Shown here: positions 34,391-45,039 of the stretch, piece after piece
How the letters are laid out: each line of letters begins with the position of its first letter
How positions within the stretch are numbered: the first letter of the stretch is position 1
Source: Malus domestica
Lineage: Eukaryota > Streptophyta > Magnoliopsida > Rosales > Rosaceae
Assembly (NCBI RefSeq): GCF_042453785.1
Contig: NC_091665.1
Coordinates: 985,001 to 1,049,000 of the forward strand
Direction of reading: 5' to 3'
Length of the DNA stretch: 64,000 nucleotides
Program-made: the position numbers and the translations under genes
Notes under the pieces: model-generated
Seen by the model: only the letters and a program-made list of their open reading frames with translations
What the model was told of the DNA's origin: nothing
Database searches by the model: none

Positions 34391-35313
34391 ATAAGTGTCA
34401 CAGCCCGTTCCGGGATTTTATATATCGGGGACGTGAAATGACAGAATTACCCTTGACAGGTATTAAGGTATGTGTGTGTGGCATATTATTGGACTAAATT
34501 CATTCCTAAACTTTAGGAAAAATATTTAAGTTAGATTAAATTGGGTTGTATGTTTGTGTGGTTATGAGTTAGGAAACAAAAAAAATGGATGATGATGGGT
34601 TATGATGGACACACACAATCAATCCTTCTCTCTCTCCCTCCCCCGTGCCTCTCTCTCCTCCCTCACGGCTTTCTCTCTCTCTCTCCCTCTCGAATTGTAC
34701 GGACAAGGGCCATACCCTCGAATCACCACGGATCGACGCCAACAAGGGAATTTCAAGCTCACAGTGAGCTTAAGGAAGTCCTCACGAGCTTCGGGGTACG
34801 TCGTTGGTAGGATGTGGACGTCGGAGGACGGAGAACGGAACTTTCAAAGCTTTTTCCGGTGAATCCCCGGCGAGTTGGGGGTCGAGGCAGGTATGGATGT
34901 GTTCATCTCATCAAGATCTTCATTTTGATATAAAGAACGTTGAAAATAGTGAAGAAATGAGGAAGATATAGTGGTTTAAAAATTCCCCAGAAACCGGCAA
35001 CTTTTCCGTCGCCGGCGAAACCAGTCCGGTGACTGGAGGAAAAAGAAAACGCGCGTGGGGGCGCGTGGGTCCGTGCCCCTCCCGGCGCGTGGGGGTGCAT
35101 GCGGCCTCAGAAAATTTTTCTAAAAGTTTCTCGACGTCCGTGACGTCGAATAGGTCGATGTGGTATATTCATATACCCAATTTGAGCACCGTATGAGAAG
35201 TTATTTTGAATTGTGGGTTATATGCATTAATTAACGTTTTTATAGTTGTTTCGCATATAGGTGACACCTATCCTGAGGACGAGCGCATTCAGGGACGTCA
35301 CGGGGGTTACGAC

Positions 35314-37109
35314 TGAAGGAAATTTTGTGAAAAACATGTTCATTTGAGCAACATCTATAGCATGCAATTAACAAATTAAAGGCGGAATCATGCTTGCATG
35401 CACTCAAAACAAAACATTACCCATTAAATTCAAAGCCTAGTATTTTGGTGAACCAAGACTCAACTCAAAACAAAGTGAGTTGAGATATTTATACCTTTGT
35501 AGATACCTCTTTGCTTAAGCAAAGGCTAATCACCCAAAGAGAGGGCCTTCATTCCTTGCATCTTAGATCTATGGATTTGGATGGATGAAATGGTTCTCCA
35601 AGTTCCCAAAATTGAGAACCTCTAAGTCTCTACACCAAGGTTAGATTGGAGAAGAAATGAGTGACCTTGGAGGAGTTGGATTGCTAGCTAATCCCTCCAA
35701 GGGGCCGGCCTCTTTAGAGAGAAAGGGAGAGACATGTTCTCTCCAATTTTCTCCAAAAGAAACCCTTAATGAATTTAGGCTATAAAGTCCTTTATATAGT
35801 CCCTTCAAATAAGTGACCTAAAGAACGAAAAAGCCATTCTTTTAACATGGCCGGCCAATTGAGGGATTTGGGCTTTTGGGCCCTTGTGAATCTTTATTCA
35901 TTAAGTTGTCATACAACTTAAGTCCATGGGCTTTGACGTTCGAAGCCCATTGGGCCTTAAGGTCCAAAACTATCCCGAGGTCTTCAACGAACTTATTCGT
36001 TTGATTAATTAACATATTAATTAATCCTTGCCATAAATAATTAAATCATTTAATTATTATTACTCATCTCCATTGTTTCTTCAATCTCCACCTTACACGG
36101 TGTACGATCCATTAGGTTCCTTTTAGCGAGGCAGTGGGCGATTAAAACCATTTCAAATCGATTGTGAATTGAAACTTACTTTCAATTCTCCCTTTAGTGA
36201 TTATACACGTTTAGGGCTTCCACAAACCATGAGTGACACCTAGCAGCATATCATGGTTACCCAAGCTAATCAGAAGAGGTGGAGAACCTATTCAGTTTAG
36301 GATTACAAATGCAATACGGTCTTTCTCTAATACAATACTTTTGACAACATTGTTTGGTTTGATAGTTTATTCATGTCTACTATCCAATGTGATTCGTGTG
36401 CTTATATGATTACCTTGAATGTGATTTGGAACGACTTCCTAAATCTCATTCATACTCTTGCCAGAGATTCTTAATCATATCATAGAGTATTCTCCCTCAA
36501 ACGGTTTGAAGGTTAGAGATCCCTTATTGCGCATTCACTTGCCTCCATAGCTAAGTGACTTAACCCCAACTATGTCGTGGACACCCTCGAATAGAGTGAC
36601 TTTGACATAATCAAAGATCAAGGACTTAACCACAAGACAACTATGATGCCTCAGGTCAAAGGACTACTTTGCATTATCCCAACCATAAGTTCTCATGTGA
36701 CATGAATATGAGAACTCTTCGTTGATCGTGTTCAGTGAACTCATTCTCTATTGAGCACCTACGTACTTGTCTTGATGTCACACACACCAATGACTCGAAA
36801 CTAGTCACTCTCCCTGAGAGAAGACACAGCACGTACTGATCTTAACGGACTGTCAATGCCCAATTGGCAATCCTATGATCAGGAACGTTTAGGATATGTA
36901 TATGAAAGAATGGTCTCATGAATCTAACTTCTTTAGATTGCATTCTCCCAATCACATATTCCTTGGACTTATCGTTTAAGCATATAACATGTATATGAGA
37001 CGACTAAAACAATAACCTTTTGCCCTTTATATTTAAACTACATTAGTTTAACTTGTGAAATGTCCGTAAAGTATCATCATATGATTGGTTTTAGGGCACA
37101 TTTCCAACA
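35314..37109 (-). mobile_element. Nested solo LTR of a Copia-type element
   Basis: In minus orientation it starts TGTTGGAAATGTGCCCT and ends CCTTCA, and is flanked by a perfect ACGAC duplication (35309-35313 and 37110-37114). The start and end resemble the LTR at 56776-58656 (TATTGGAAATATGCCCT to CCTTCA), so the two belong to related families. Both carry the palindrome GGCCGGCC twice. No internal region is present. Confidence 0.85.
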
Positions 37110-37432
37110 ACGACCCATCGACTTACCAGTGAGTGGGCAGTTTTGTTTTTCGTATTACCTATATACTATTGATTTTCCCAGAAATTGAATTCATATGAAA
37201 GTACGTTTTAAAATGCCGTGCATGCATATTATAGATATATGAATTGATATTGATGCATATATATATGCATGAATTGGTGTTGTGGACGCACAGGTGAGTA
37301 TCAGGTGAGTTTTATGTTAATCATGTGAATCATTGATGATGTAAATTGTGTTGAGAGCTCATAACCTGCACCCCTGGTGTTAGTGCTTATATTATTCACC
37401 GCACCGCACGCTCACCTTGGATCCAAGTAGGT

Positions 37433-37713
37433 GCATGTCGTACAGACCATGAGAGGGTTCCGACATGCTAGTCGTACAGACCACTAGAGGTGGTTCCGAC
37501 TAGTAGATGACCTTAGATTATGCGCGCAGATGATTGATGAGAGAAGCACTAGAGCGTATCATTACACCATTCTTGTCGTACAGACTACTTTAGGTAGTTC
37601 CGACTTATGTGCAGAGTAGTGCCGTACAGGTCACCGTGGTGACTCCGGCTGGGTTGGATATTGAGCTATGGAATTAACCGTACAGGACCAACTGCAGGGT
37701 CTCCGGTTAATTC
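37433..37713 (+). other. Array of five stem-loops with a constant internal loop
   Basis: The hairpins are H1 37433-37468, H2 37468-37503, H3 37575-37604, H4 37621-37649 and H5 37671-37713. Each has an outer stem, then TACAG on the 5' side and TC on the 3' side as an asymmetric internal loop, then an inner stem and a 4-8 base loop. Outer stems are GCATGTCG/CGACATGC, CTAGTCG/CGACTAG, GTCG/CGAC, GCCG/CGGC and GAATTAACCG/CGGTTAATTC. Inner stems are ACC/GGT, ACCAC/GTGGT, ACTAC/GTAGT, GTCAC/GTGAC and GACC/GGTC. Stem sequences differ but stay complementary, and the internal loop does not change. It lies inside the solo LTR. The function is unknown. Confidence 0.8.
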
Positions 37714-38266
37714 ATTATGTCACCTGTTATTTTGATGCATCCATGTTTTGTTATCGACATTTATGGCATGGCATATTCCTGAATTTGTGATAGATTGGTG
37801 ATTTGTGACGTATGAGGTTTTATATACTATTATGTTATTTTCTGGGAAAGTATACAGGTTTTACAGTAAGGGGTTAGAAATGTTTTTAATGAAATGTTTT
37901 GGAAAACTTTGGTTTTACTGACCCACTCAATTTTGTTTTTGCGCCCCTCCAGGTTCTAGTTAGCAGTTGGTGGCTCACGAGGTTTTCTTCGGCATTCTGA
38001 CAGACTTCTTGCATGTAGGACTCACATGCGGGTGTTGTAATTTAATTATAGTCCTACTTGACTGCACCTAGTTTTTTTTATGCTCTGAAATTGTGTATTG
38101 CACACTTAAACTCACTCTAGTATGCTAGTTGGATATTACTGCTAGTAGTTGGTTTTTCTTCCTTCGTATTTCTCATATCTTTTGCTTCCGCATCACACTT
38201 TTGGTTACGTCACACTCACGTGACGGCTAACACGCCTTGATTCTAGGATCGGGGTGTGTCAATAAG

Positions 38267-39262
38267 GCTTCGTTATTGTTGTTGTTTTATTTCAGAATGT
38301 AAACTTCAATGTTTCTCTTTTAAAATTATTGCACAATTAATAAATTTACATTACAAGTTAATTAGCTCGTTGTCAAACTATATGACTTATAAATCATCTA
38401 TTAATTTGTTTACTTGCTTATGTTTTCTTTATGGAAGTTAGGCCTCCTGTTAATTTACATTAGGTAAGGCTACTTGATTACTTGAGGAACTTTTCTTTTC
38501 TTTCTCAAGATTCTTAGAAAGAAAGGAAAACTAATGAAAATGGCTTGAAAACTTTGAGTTTTAACGATAAGAACAAAATAAAGAGTAAAATGAATAGTAT
38601 CAAGATTGACTTTCTAGTGTAAAAATGTGGTTTTTCATTAAAGTGAACAGTACCAGAAGCTTTTCGTTAAAATTCCCCTGTTAATGGGCTTTGGGGATGT
38701 ATGATCAAAGTGTTCCCCCTTAGGTAGTCATAAGAGACAAATCCGTGGATTTGTAAGATATTAATTAGTACCACTATTATTCTTCGGTATAATCTTAGAA
38801 TTGAATGGAATCATTGTAATTCCATTTTACTGAGTTCCATTTAGTGGGATGAGGCTTTGTTGCTGCTGTTGTTATTTTAATTGTGTTTTACTGAATTCCA
38901 ATCTAGTCTTAGCATTTTGTTTACTTCATTTTTGTGCAATCCCTCGTAGGCCTTGTCTTGTATATACAATGATATGGATCCCTTCCGTATGAACTTACTA
39001 TCTCATTTTGGATATTGAATCTGATTTGTTTGAGTGTTTATTATTATTAATAGTATCTGGAGAGAATTGTTATTAGCACTCTAAAAATCTTTTTCTACAC
39101 TCCAAACTTTCTATATTGGGAAAAAAAATACACTTGTGAGGTGAATAAGATTTTTGGAGTGCCAATAACATTTCTCTATCTGAAAACCTACTATTCTTCT
39201 GGTAGTCTCCAAATTTATCGTTAAACAAGAATATGGCAAACATCTAAATCCACTAAATTTAG
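38267..39262. other. Spacer with two RTE LINE tails
   Basis: It starts with the rest of the interrupted LINE tail (38267-38288). A second tail, CCATTTAGTGGGATGAGGC followed by TTGCTGCTGTTG, lies at 38839-38876. No gene is seen, and the missing TAD3 exon is not found here. Confidence 0.6.
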
Positions 39263-39941
39263 GTTTGCAAGTATGCAGCATCATCAAAAGATGAGTGGGA
39301 AGAACAGTGCAAGCTATGGCCAACATCTTATCATCCACCAACCTAGTAAGCTTCTGTTGGGAAAAAAAAAACCTAGTAAGCTTCTGCTCTTTTAAAATTA
39401 AATGTAATTTAAGTGTGTTTGTTTACCTAATTGTGTTTTGGCACTAATTTTTTTCTTTAATAATGTATCATTGCTGTTCAGGAGTCTTTAGTTTTTCCTT
39501 TCTAAGATTGAGGTGATGAGAAGGTGAAAGATGTTCAGTAAGGATGAACAGTAGTCCTAGAATGATTAAAATCTCGAGATACTATAAATGTTGCCTCAAT
39601 GATACATGCATGAAGTTATGCTAACACCAACAGGAAAATTAGGCACTTACAAGTATAAGGCATTATATGGGATAGTTACATAAAAGTTCTTTTTTATCAG
39701 CACCTCTGCAGTGTGGGTTTGTTACTTCCTTTTTCTGCTGGGGGCTCCTCGTTCTGCATTCCCAGAATACAAATGCCAAATCATATTTGTTTAATATTGT
39801 CCTGACTCTTTTTTTTGTTTGTCCTTTACCTTTTAAATACAGTAATATCGAAGGCATTACTGGATTCAGTGAAGAGGACTCACATTCGGTCTTCAGCTTC
39901 ATGAAGTATGCTATTCAGTTGGCAAAGTCTGGTGTAATTCG

Positions 39942-39950
39942 GTAAAGTAT

Positions 39951-40013
<63 letters not shown>

Positions 40014-41763
40014 CCATTATATTTTCTCGATCTCATATCAGCATTGTGCTTTCAGCAGTATTTACGTCATCCTTTTCTGATATGCTTTTAAATATTCAAA
40101 ATGACGCTAATACTTTAAAAATTCCTAAATGAAATGGAAGGGTTAGGATGAATTTATTCTTGTTCTCTCTTGCAGTCTTGTTATTTACTTATTTTTCAGC
40201 CAGTACCCTGTTGTAGTCTTAGTGCTACTGCTGTTCGACATGCTTGGATCAGCATCAGTTTGAGGACAATACTAGCATACACTTGAGGAGATATTTACTT
40301 TTCCATTCAAGAATAATGATAAATGATAAATGACCTTAAAGGAGTTGATCATAATCTTGATTCTTAGTTTATTCTAAGCTATGAAACTAAATTCTATGGT
40401 AAACTTGTTAAGGTTGATGTAACGCTTTACAACGCAATGTTGATTCATATTACCGACGCATCCCTTCACAAGTGGTTTTATTGAGCAAAACACGTGGATT
40501 GAGTGATGTAATGTGACCAAACTGGTCTTAGCACATGGATGGATTAGCTGATAGGCTGATATCGTTTCTTGTGAAAGTTAAGCAATCCAACCTAAAACCA
40601 AACGGCAATGGGTGGAGAGTCCAAGGAGTTCATTTTGTGCAATGCAAGGCCTTAAATCAAGGCCCCAGTTCCCCAACACACACATAATGCCACCTCGTGT
40701 AGTTTTTCTTTTTCTTATTGACTTTTTAAGTGTCCTTTTAGGAGTTTTTAGAAGACTATTTCTTTCAAGATACCCCTTCTGGCTTTGGATTGGACATATA
40801 AGCAGGTTTTCCTGAATGGTTTTTTGGTTCAATCCTACACTGAAACTTAAGTCTGGGGTTGCAGGGGATGTCTCTACGTTTTCTTGATATTAAATGAAAA
40901 ACAATGCCGTCAGAACATTTGAACAGGCTTTTATGTTTCAATTTCGTCAGCAGACTGGACTGAACTGGATCGGATCGGATCGACCCGGCTCGGCTCTTAT
41001 CTAAAATATTCAATTCATGGTTTGATGGGTTCATGTTACTTCACATTCCTCTCCATTGAAATATGTTGTAAAAAATCTGATGCCCTAACATCTCTTTTTA
41101 ATTTATTTGTAATATTATCGATGCCGCGTCATCATTATTTCAAGCAAATGTTCCCTTTGAAACGGTTTGCTCGAAGGGTTGGGCATGCCAGCCTCCCTTC
41201 TCCGGGCGAGGAACATGACCGGTTAATGCAATGGTCGGAATGCAAAGATTATAAGTATTTGCCTTGTTACTTGGAAGCCATCCATTCTTCCCCCAAGGTT
41301 GGGTCAAGGAAGAAACCAAGAAATAGGAAACATAGATGGTTTTAAAATGAACAAATATTAAACAAGAAAAAGGTTAAGCAAACGACTTTCCAACAGAATG
41401 CTTCAATCATTGCATGATGATGATGATGATACGATACACAAAGCACTACCAAAAATCCCAGCAGCAACTACAAGAGAATATTATGAAATTGCATAAAGGC
41501 ATCCAAACGCTCCCTACTGACTCACAAGTTTATAATTTTCTAAATCTGCATATGCACAAGAAGCAAAGAAACTGTAGAACCAACTATATAACAAATTCCT
41601 CCACCATCTGTACCTTCAAATCAAATAGATGCAGAAACATCATTCAGAAGGTTAACATGCGACTCCCGTAGACTTCTCTGCGACAACTGTTTCTTGATGA
41701 CATGATTTTCCACCTCTCCAGTCACGATCTCAAGCTCCACTTTAGACACCGATCACAACATAT
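39942..41763. other. Intergenic stretch with CT/CA microsatellite
   Basis: A compound (CT)n(CA)n microsatellite occupies about 39953-40013, directly after the last TAD3-like exon. A (TGA)n run lies near 41414-41432. Reading frames at 40578-41345 have no recognisable domain. The area just below 41764 should hold the phytolongin 3' UTR. Confidence 0.5.
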
Positions 41764-42603
41764 TCAACGGATGCACTCGATACCATGACAAATCCATAAC
41801 CAAATCACAAACAGTATAACACAAACAGCTGCATCAACGGCAAGGACAATTCGCACTTGGCGGCACCACTTCTTTCGAATGCTTTGAGAACCTGACCTAA
41901 TCCTCATTGATCCCAAATCCTTTTGTAATGCAATTGAAGAACCTGCTCCAGCTTGGTTATTGGAACCCGAATTAGCTGAGTCAATACTGACTCCTCTATC
42001 CGTAGATTTCCTATGTTCCTCCAACTCGATGTCTCTCATTGCAATCACATGCTCTTTAGCCTTCTTCTTGTCTTGCTTGCTGGACTTCCCCAAGAGAGGG
42101 GCTTTTGTAGAATTGGCAACTTCAATTTGACCATTGGCACTACTTGGTGATGGAGAAAGACCAGCATGAAGTGATGGAGAAGCTTCAGCTGTCCAATTGC
42201 TACCACCGTGAGAAACGTTCTCCAAGGAGGTGATCAAGCGGTGGATAACAGGAACTAGCTGTTCTTGTATGCCAACAGAACTCATAACACTCGACAAACT
42301 TCCCCTTGAACCCTTCCTGGATACCTTCTTGAATTCGTCTCTCAAATGCTCTAAAAACTGAAGAACCCCGGTATTCCCCAAACTATCATCAACAATTGTG
42401 AAATAAACATAGGCATCTTCAATTAAGAAACCATAAGTCCTTTTACCAACCGTCTCAAAATACCACCTATGAAAAGGAGGAGTCTTTTCCAAACACAAAG
42501 AAGCCAAGTTGTCAATTTCACCATCTCCGCTACTATGCACGTAGAGGATCCGGTTACCCCTTGACACACAACAGTAGTAAACTGTATTTTGAACGGAACC
42601 CAT
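41764..42603 (-). CDS. PHYL1: Phytolongin (longin-domain R-SNARE-like protein), Phyl1 type
   Basis: An uninterrupted frame of 279 residues starts at MGSVQNTVYYCCVSR. An in-frame ATG 12 codons upstream exists, but family members begin at MGS. Residues 1 to about 115 form the longin domain (LEKTPPFHRWYFETVGKRTYGFLI, FTIVDDSL, then LEHLRDEFKKV). A Ser-rich central part and a conserved APLLGKSSKQDKKKAKEH segment follow. A single C-terminal membrane anchor (ILFVIWLWICHGIECIR) ends the protein. Phytolongins keep the longin domain and tail anchor of VAMP7-type SNAREs but replace the SNARE helix with a plant-specific region; they act in the secretory pathway (ER/Golgi/post-Golgi). The ending HGIEC and the APLLG block fit Phyl1.1/1.2. 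The coding exon is unsplit. An AG acceptor at about 42645 (minus) suggests a 5' UTR intron. Confidence 0.92.
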   Translation of the reverse strand: MGSVQNTVYYCCVSRGNRILYVHSSGDGEIDNLASLCLEKTPPFHRWYFETVGKRTYGFLIEDAYVYFTIVDDSLGNTGVLQFLEHLRDEFKKVSRKGSRGSLSSVMSSVGIQEQLVPVIHRLITSLENVSHGGSNWTAEASPSLHAGLSPSPSSANGQIEVANSTKAPLLGKSSKQDKKKAKEHVIAMRDIELEEHRKSTDRGVSIDSANSGSNNQAGAGSSIALQKDLGSMRIRSGSQSIRKKWCRQVRIVLAVDAAVCVILFVIWLWICHGIECIR

Positions 42604-43383
42604 CACTAGTACACCGTTAGAGTTAATACGCAATTCCACTTGTAGTCTGCAAGCAATTACAGTAGAAGCTCATGCTCAGCATCACCAAAACCGCCTTGGT
42701 CTTTCATTCATTTTACCTAGTGTCAGACGATGATTTGAAAATTGGATTCCTTAAAGGGTTCCGGATATGATTTTATGTTGAAGTCAAACTCAAGGATCCG
42801 AAGACCATAAGCTATTTTCGTCATCAAAAAAGCAGGACCAAATGAAATGCAAACAACACATGCGCTACAGAATCAAAAGCATATCCAGAAAAAAGCAACA
42901 AGGGTGGTTGTTCAGCTAAGTAGTTGACGTCGGCGTTGTAGGCTTGTCCGACTCTCAGGAGCAAGATGAGAAACTAGTCTCTGAAGGTACTAATCCTAAT
43001 CCGTGATTACAAGGAACGGAGAGCACTCAGGACATTGGAAGGAAGGTTTCAAATTAAACAAAGACATCAAGTTTGGGGTTTTCCACAAGTCTAAACCCCA
43101 AATTAAGTAAATTCAATGAGAGTAAGGTAAATTCAAATTGGTTATTGGTTGAGAACAAAATAGCAAGATGGCAGTCAATGAGTGTTTGCTAATTGGTACG
43201 GAGAAATAGTACAAATACAGGGCGGTGTGAGTTTACAAGATTAGACACAGATTTCTCATCGACCAACCAAACAGATCCAAAAAAGGTTCTAACAACACAC
43301 AGATTCAGATTTACCTCCGAAAAAGGCAAGCCTTGAGCATACGGTGACACGTGACGACTGACCGACGAGACAGACACCTGGTG

Positions 43384-43420
<37 letters not shown>

Positions 43421-43500
43421 AAACTTCAAACGCCAAACTCCAGACTCCAAACTCCAAAGTTCAAACTGAGAGGATTATAAGATGCGATGCGAGTTAAACA
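42604..43500 (-). promoter_or_regulatory. Phytolongin leader, probable 5' UTR intron and promoter
   Basis: On the minus strand a TTGCAG acceptor lies about 45 bp before the start codon, which points to a leader intron across about 42650-43300. A (CTG)n tract of about ten repeats lies at 43385-43419, probably in the first leader exon or proximal promoter. The 77-codon Ser-rich frame over it (43189-43422) is a repeat artefact. Confidence 0.4.
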
Positions 43501-45039
43501 AGAAGTGAAGTCAAGTAGTACGCTACGCGTTCTTTCCGGTTGACATTTTGACTTGTCTTGCTTTGGGTTTGGCGACTTTGCTTGGGTCTTCTTACCATCA
43601 CAAATACATGTTACAATACGGACGCGTAACTATGAATTGAAAATGACATGATAAATACTAGTCTTTCACACTCAGTATATCCGCTGCTTTTTTTGTTTGA
43701 TTTTCGCTATTCTTCGTAAAAATAATTTTCATGATTTAAGGACAAAAGAAACGGAATGACCATATTAGCATTTTGTAATTACAAATTGAGATGAAATTGT
43801 GTTTTTTTTTGGAAGATTTAAATGGTCTTATTTGGGTGTCTAATCTAATCCATGCTTCTATGCTTAATGCTCATGAGTCTGAGAGGAACATATATCTTCT
43901 GATTGTCGATTGGAAGATTTAAATAAGACAATATTCTCAATTAGTGAGACTACGTAATCCTTGCAAAATACCATACAATGCTCGCTCTCAGTGCACACTA
44001 AACCCTTGTTCAAATCACGTCTTAATTCTCATACGCCAATCCATTGACAATCACATAACAGTGGATGTCGCTTATCTATTCATTCAGCAAATGAGAATCG
44101 TAGCCGCTCACAGTGTTCTTGGGCACGGGGATAAACTTGCCTACAACCAAACCAAAATTGTTAACTACGTTCCCACCCAAGCAAGACCAATGCCAGATCA
44201 ATTTGGAAACTCTGCAACGAAGATGTGGTTTCCCATCTGAAAGCATCGATATACTTTGTTTGTTCCTGCATTCATCAGTTGTTCTTGGTACCTCCCCCCT
44301 TGCTGATGCGGAGGTCTAGGACCTCAACATCAAAAGAAACATCTTCTCGTTTGTTTTACTTTAGCTGCTTCTTGGCTTCTATATACAGAAGCATATGGCC
44401 AAATATTCTCTCAACATATGGCATGTTTGGAAGCTTTTATACTAACCGCCGCATCTCACTTGGATACTAGTATGCAGACTGCAGCAATTGAATTCTTGAT
44501 GGTACCACCAGCTCTAATGCCTCAAATCAAGTCCATCTGCATGGATAGACAGACAACCAGATGTCATTAGCTGAAAATTTATCATATGGAATAAAATTAG
44601 TATATTGGCAGGGAAGGAGACAATTTGGACAATCTTCCTGACAAGTGGTTTGGGAAATGACTAAAACCAGATTTTATTATCTGGCAATCTACCCAGACAA
44701 ACAATCAGCAGTGGAGGCCGATGACTTGGGAGATACAACGGATTAATTACTTTATTACTTTCTGTACTACTTGCTAGTGCAAATGAGAGGCATTTGTTAA
44801 ACATATTCACAAATGAGAGTTAGTACAAGAAGTTGTGTCTCATAATCTTAAAGTTAAAGACAAAAAATAAGAAAAAGGCACAATGTGCATCACCATATGA
44901 CGTTCAGTGGAAATGTAATAATCAAATTATGCTAATTGCATTTAAATAATAACAGAAAAACCATTTTTAAGCAAACTGTTCTGAAAAGGGGGGCAAGAAG
45001 GCAGGAAAAAGAAAATCAGTTAAGCTAATCTTCAGCAAA
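43501..45039. other. Intergenic stretch between phytolongin and ATL
   Basis: No gene can be supported. A 98-codon plus frame (43944-44240) and overlapping frames have no domain I recognise. The 3' UTR of the ATL gene should lie just below 45040. Confidence 0.5.

Larger units (their letters stand above)
34396..38261. mobile_element. Solo LTR of a Gypsy-type element, with nested insertion
   Basis: It starts TGTCACAGCCCGTTCCGGG and ends GATCGGGGTGTGTCA, with a perfect ATAAG target duplication (34391-34395 and 38262-38266). Without the nested LTR it is about 2.07 kb. It contains a CT-rich tract (34617-34690), a GC-rich block (35050-35105) and the five stem-loops at 37433-37713. No internal domain remains, so this is a solo LTR. 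Family assignment to Gypsy rests on general LTR style and is tentative. Confidence 0.82.
33400..39941 (+). pseudogene. TAD3: TAD3 (tRNA adenosine deaminase subunit), 5' part only
   Basis: Four exon-like pieces match the N-terminal half of TAD3, the non-catalytic partner that with TAD2 makes inosine at position 34 of tRNAs. They are: to 33526 (SDKPPIP, then PDQQPTVDAIA and HPNFANARL, donor GTAAGC); 33607-33663 (PLENLRHLKRVHKKFVQGG); 39263-39345 (VCKYAA, then DEWEEQCKLWPTSYHPPTY); and 39843-39941 (NIEGITGFSEED). The last two have good splice sites and compatible phase. The first two do not join in frame through the obvious GT-AG pair. The exon between VQGG and VCK is missing, and everything after LAKSGVIR, including the deaminase domain, is absent up to 41760. 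A six-base CCAATC expansion lengthens the Pro/Ile stretch. Nested retroelements split the second and third pieces. I call it a truncated pseudogene. Confidence 0.75.

Noticed and set aside
37515..37545. Possible hammerhead ribozyme core (GATTGATGAGAG) between hairpins H2 and H3
   Set aside because: The CTGATGA core and the GAAA partner with flanking helices are not present; retrozyme-like structure is not supported.
41022..41345. 107-codon basic frame (RFARRVGHASLPSPG...)
   Set aside because: Composition is odd but no family is recognised and there is no gene context; possibly chance or a decayed fragment.
43189..43422. Ser-rich minus frame starting MSSSSSSSSSSSRHQ
   Set aside because: Product of the CTG microsatellite; lies in the probable phytolongin leader.
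43944..44240. 98-codon frame between phytolongin and ATL
   Set aside because: Looks mildly protein-like but I recognise no family, and it has no supporting splice or promoter signals.
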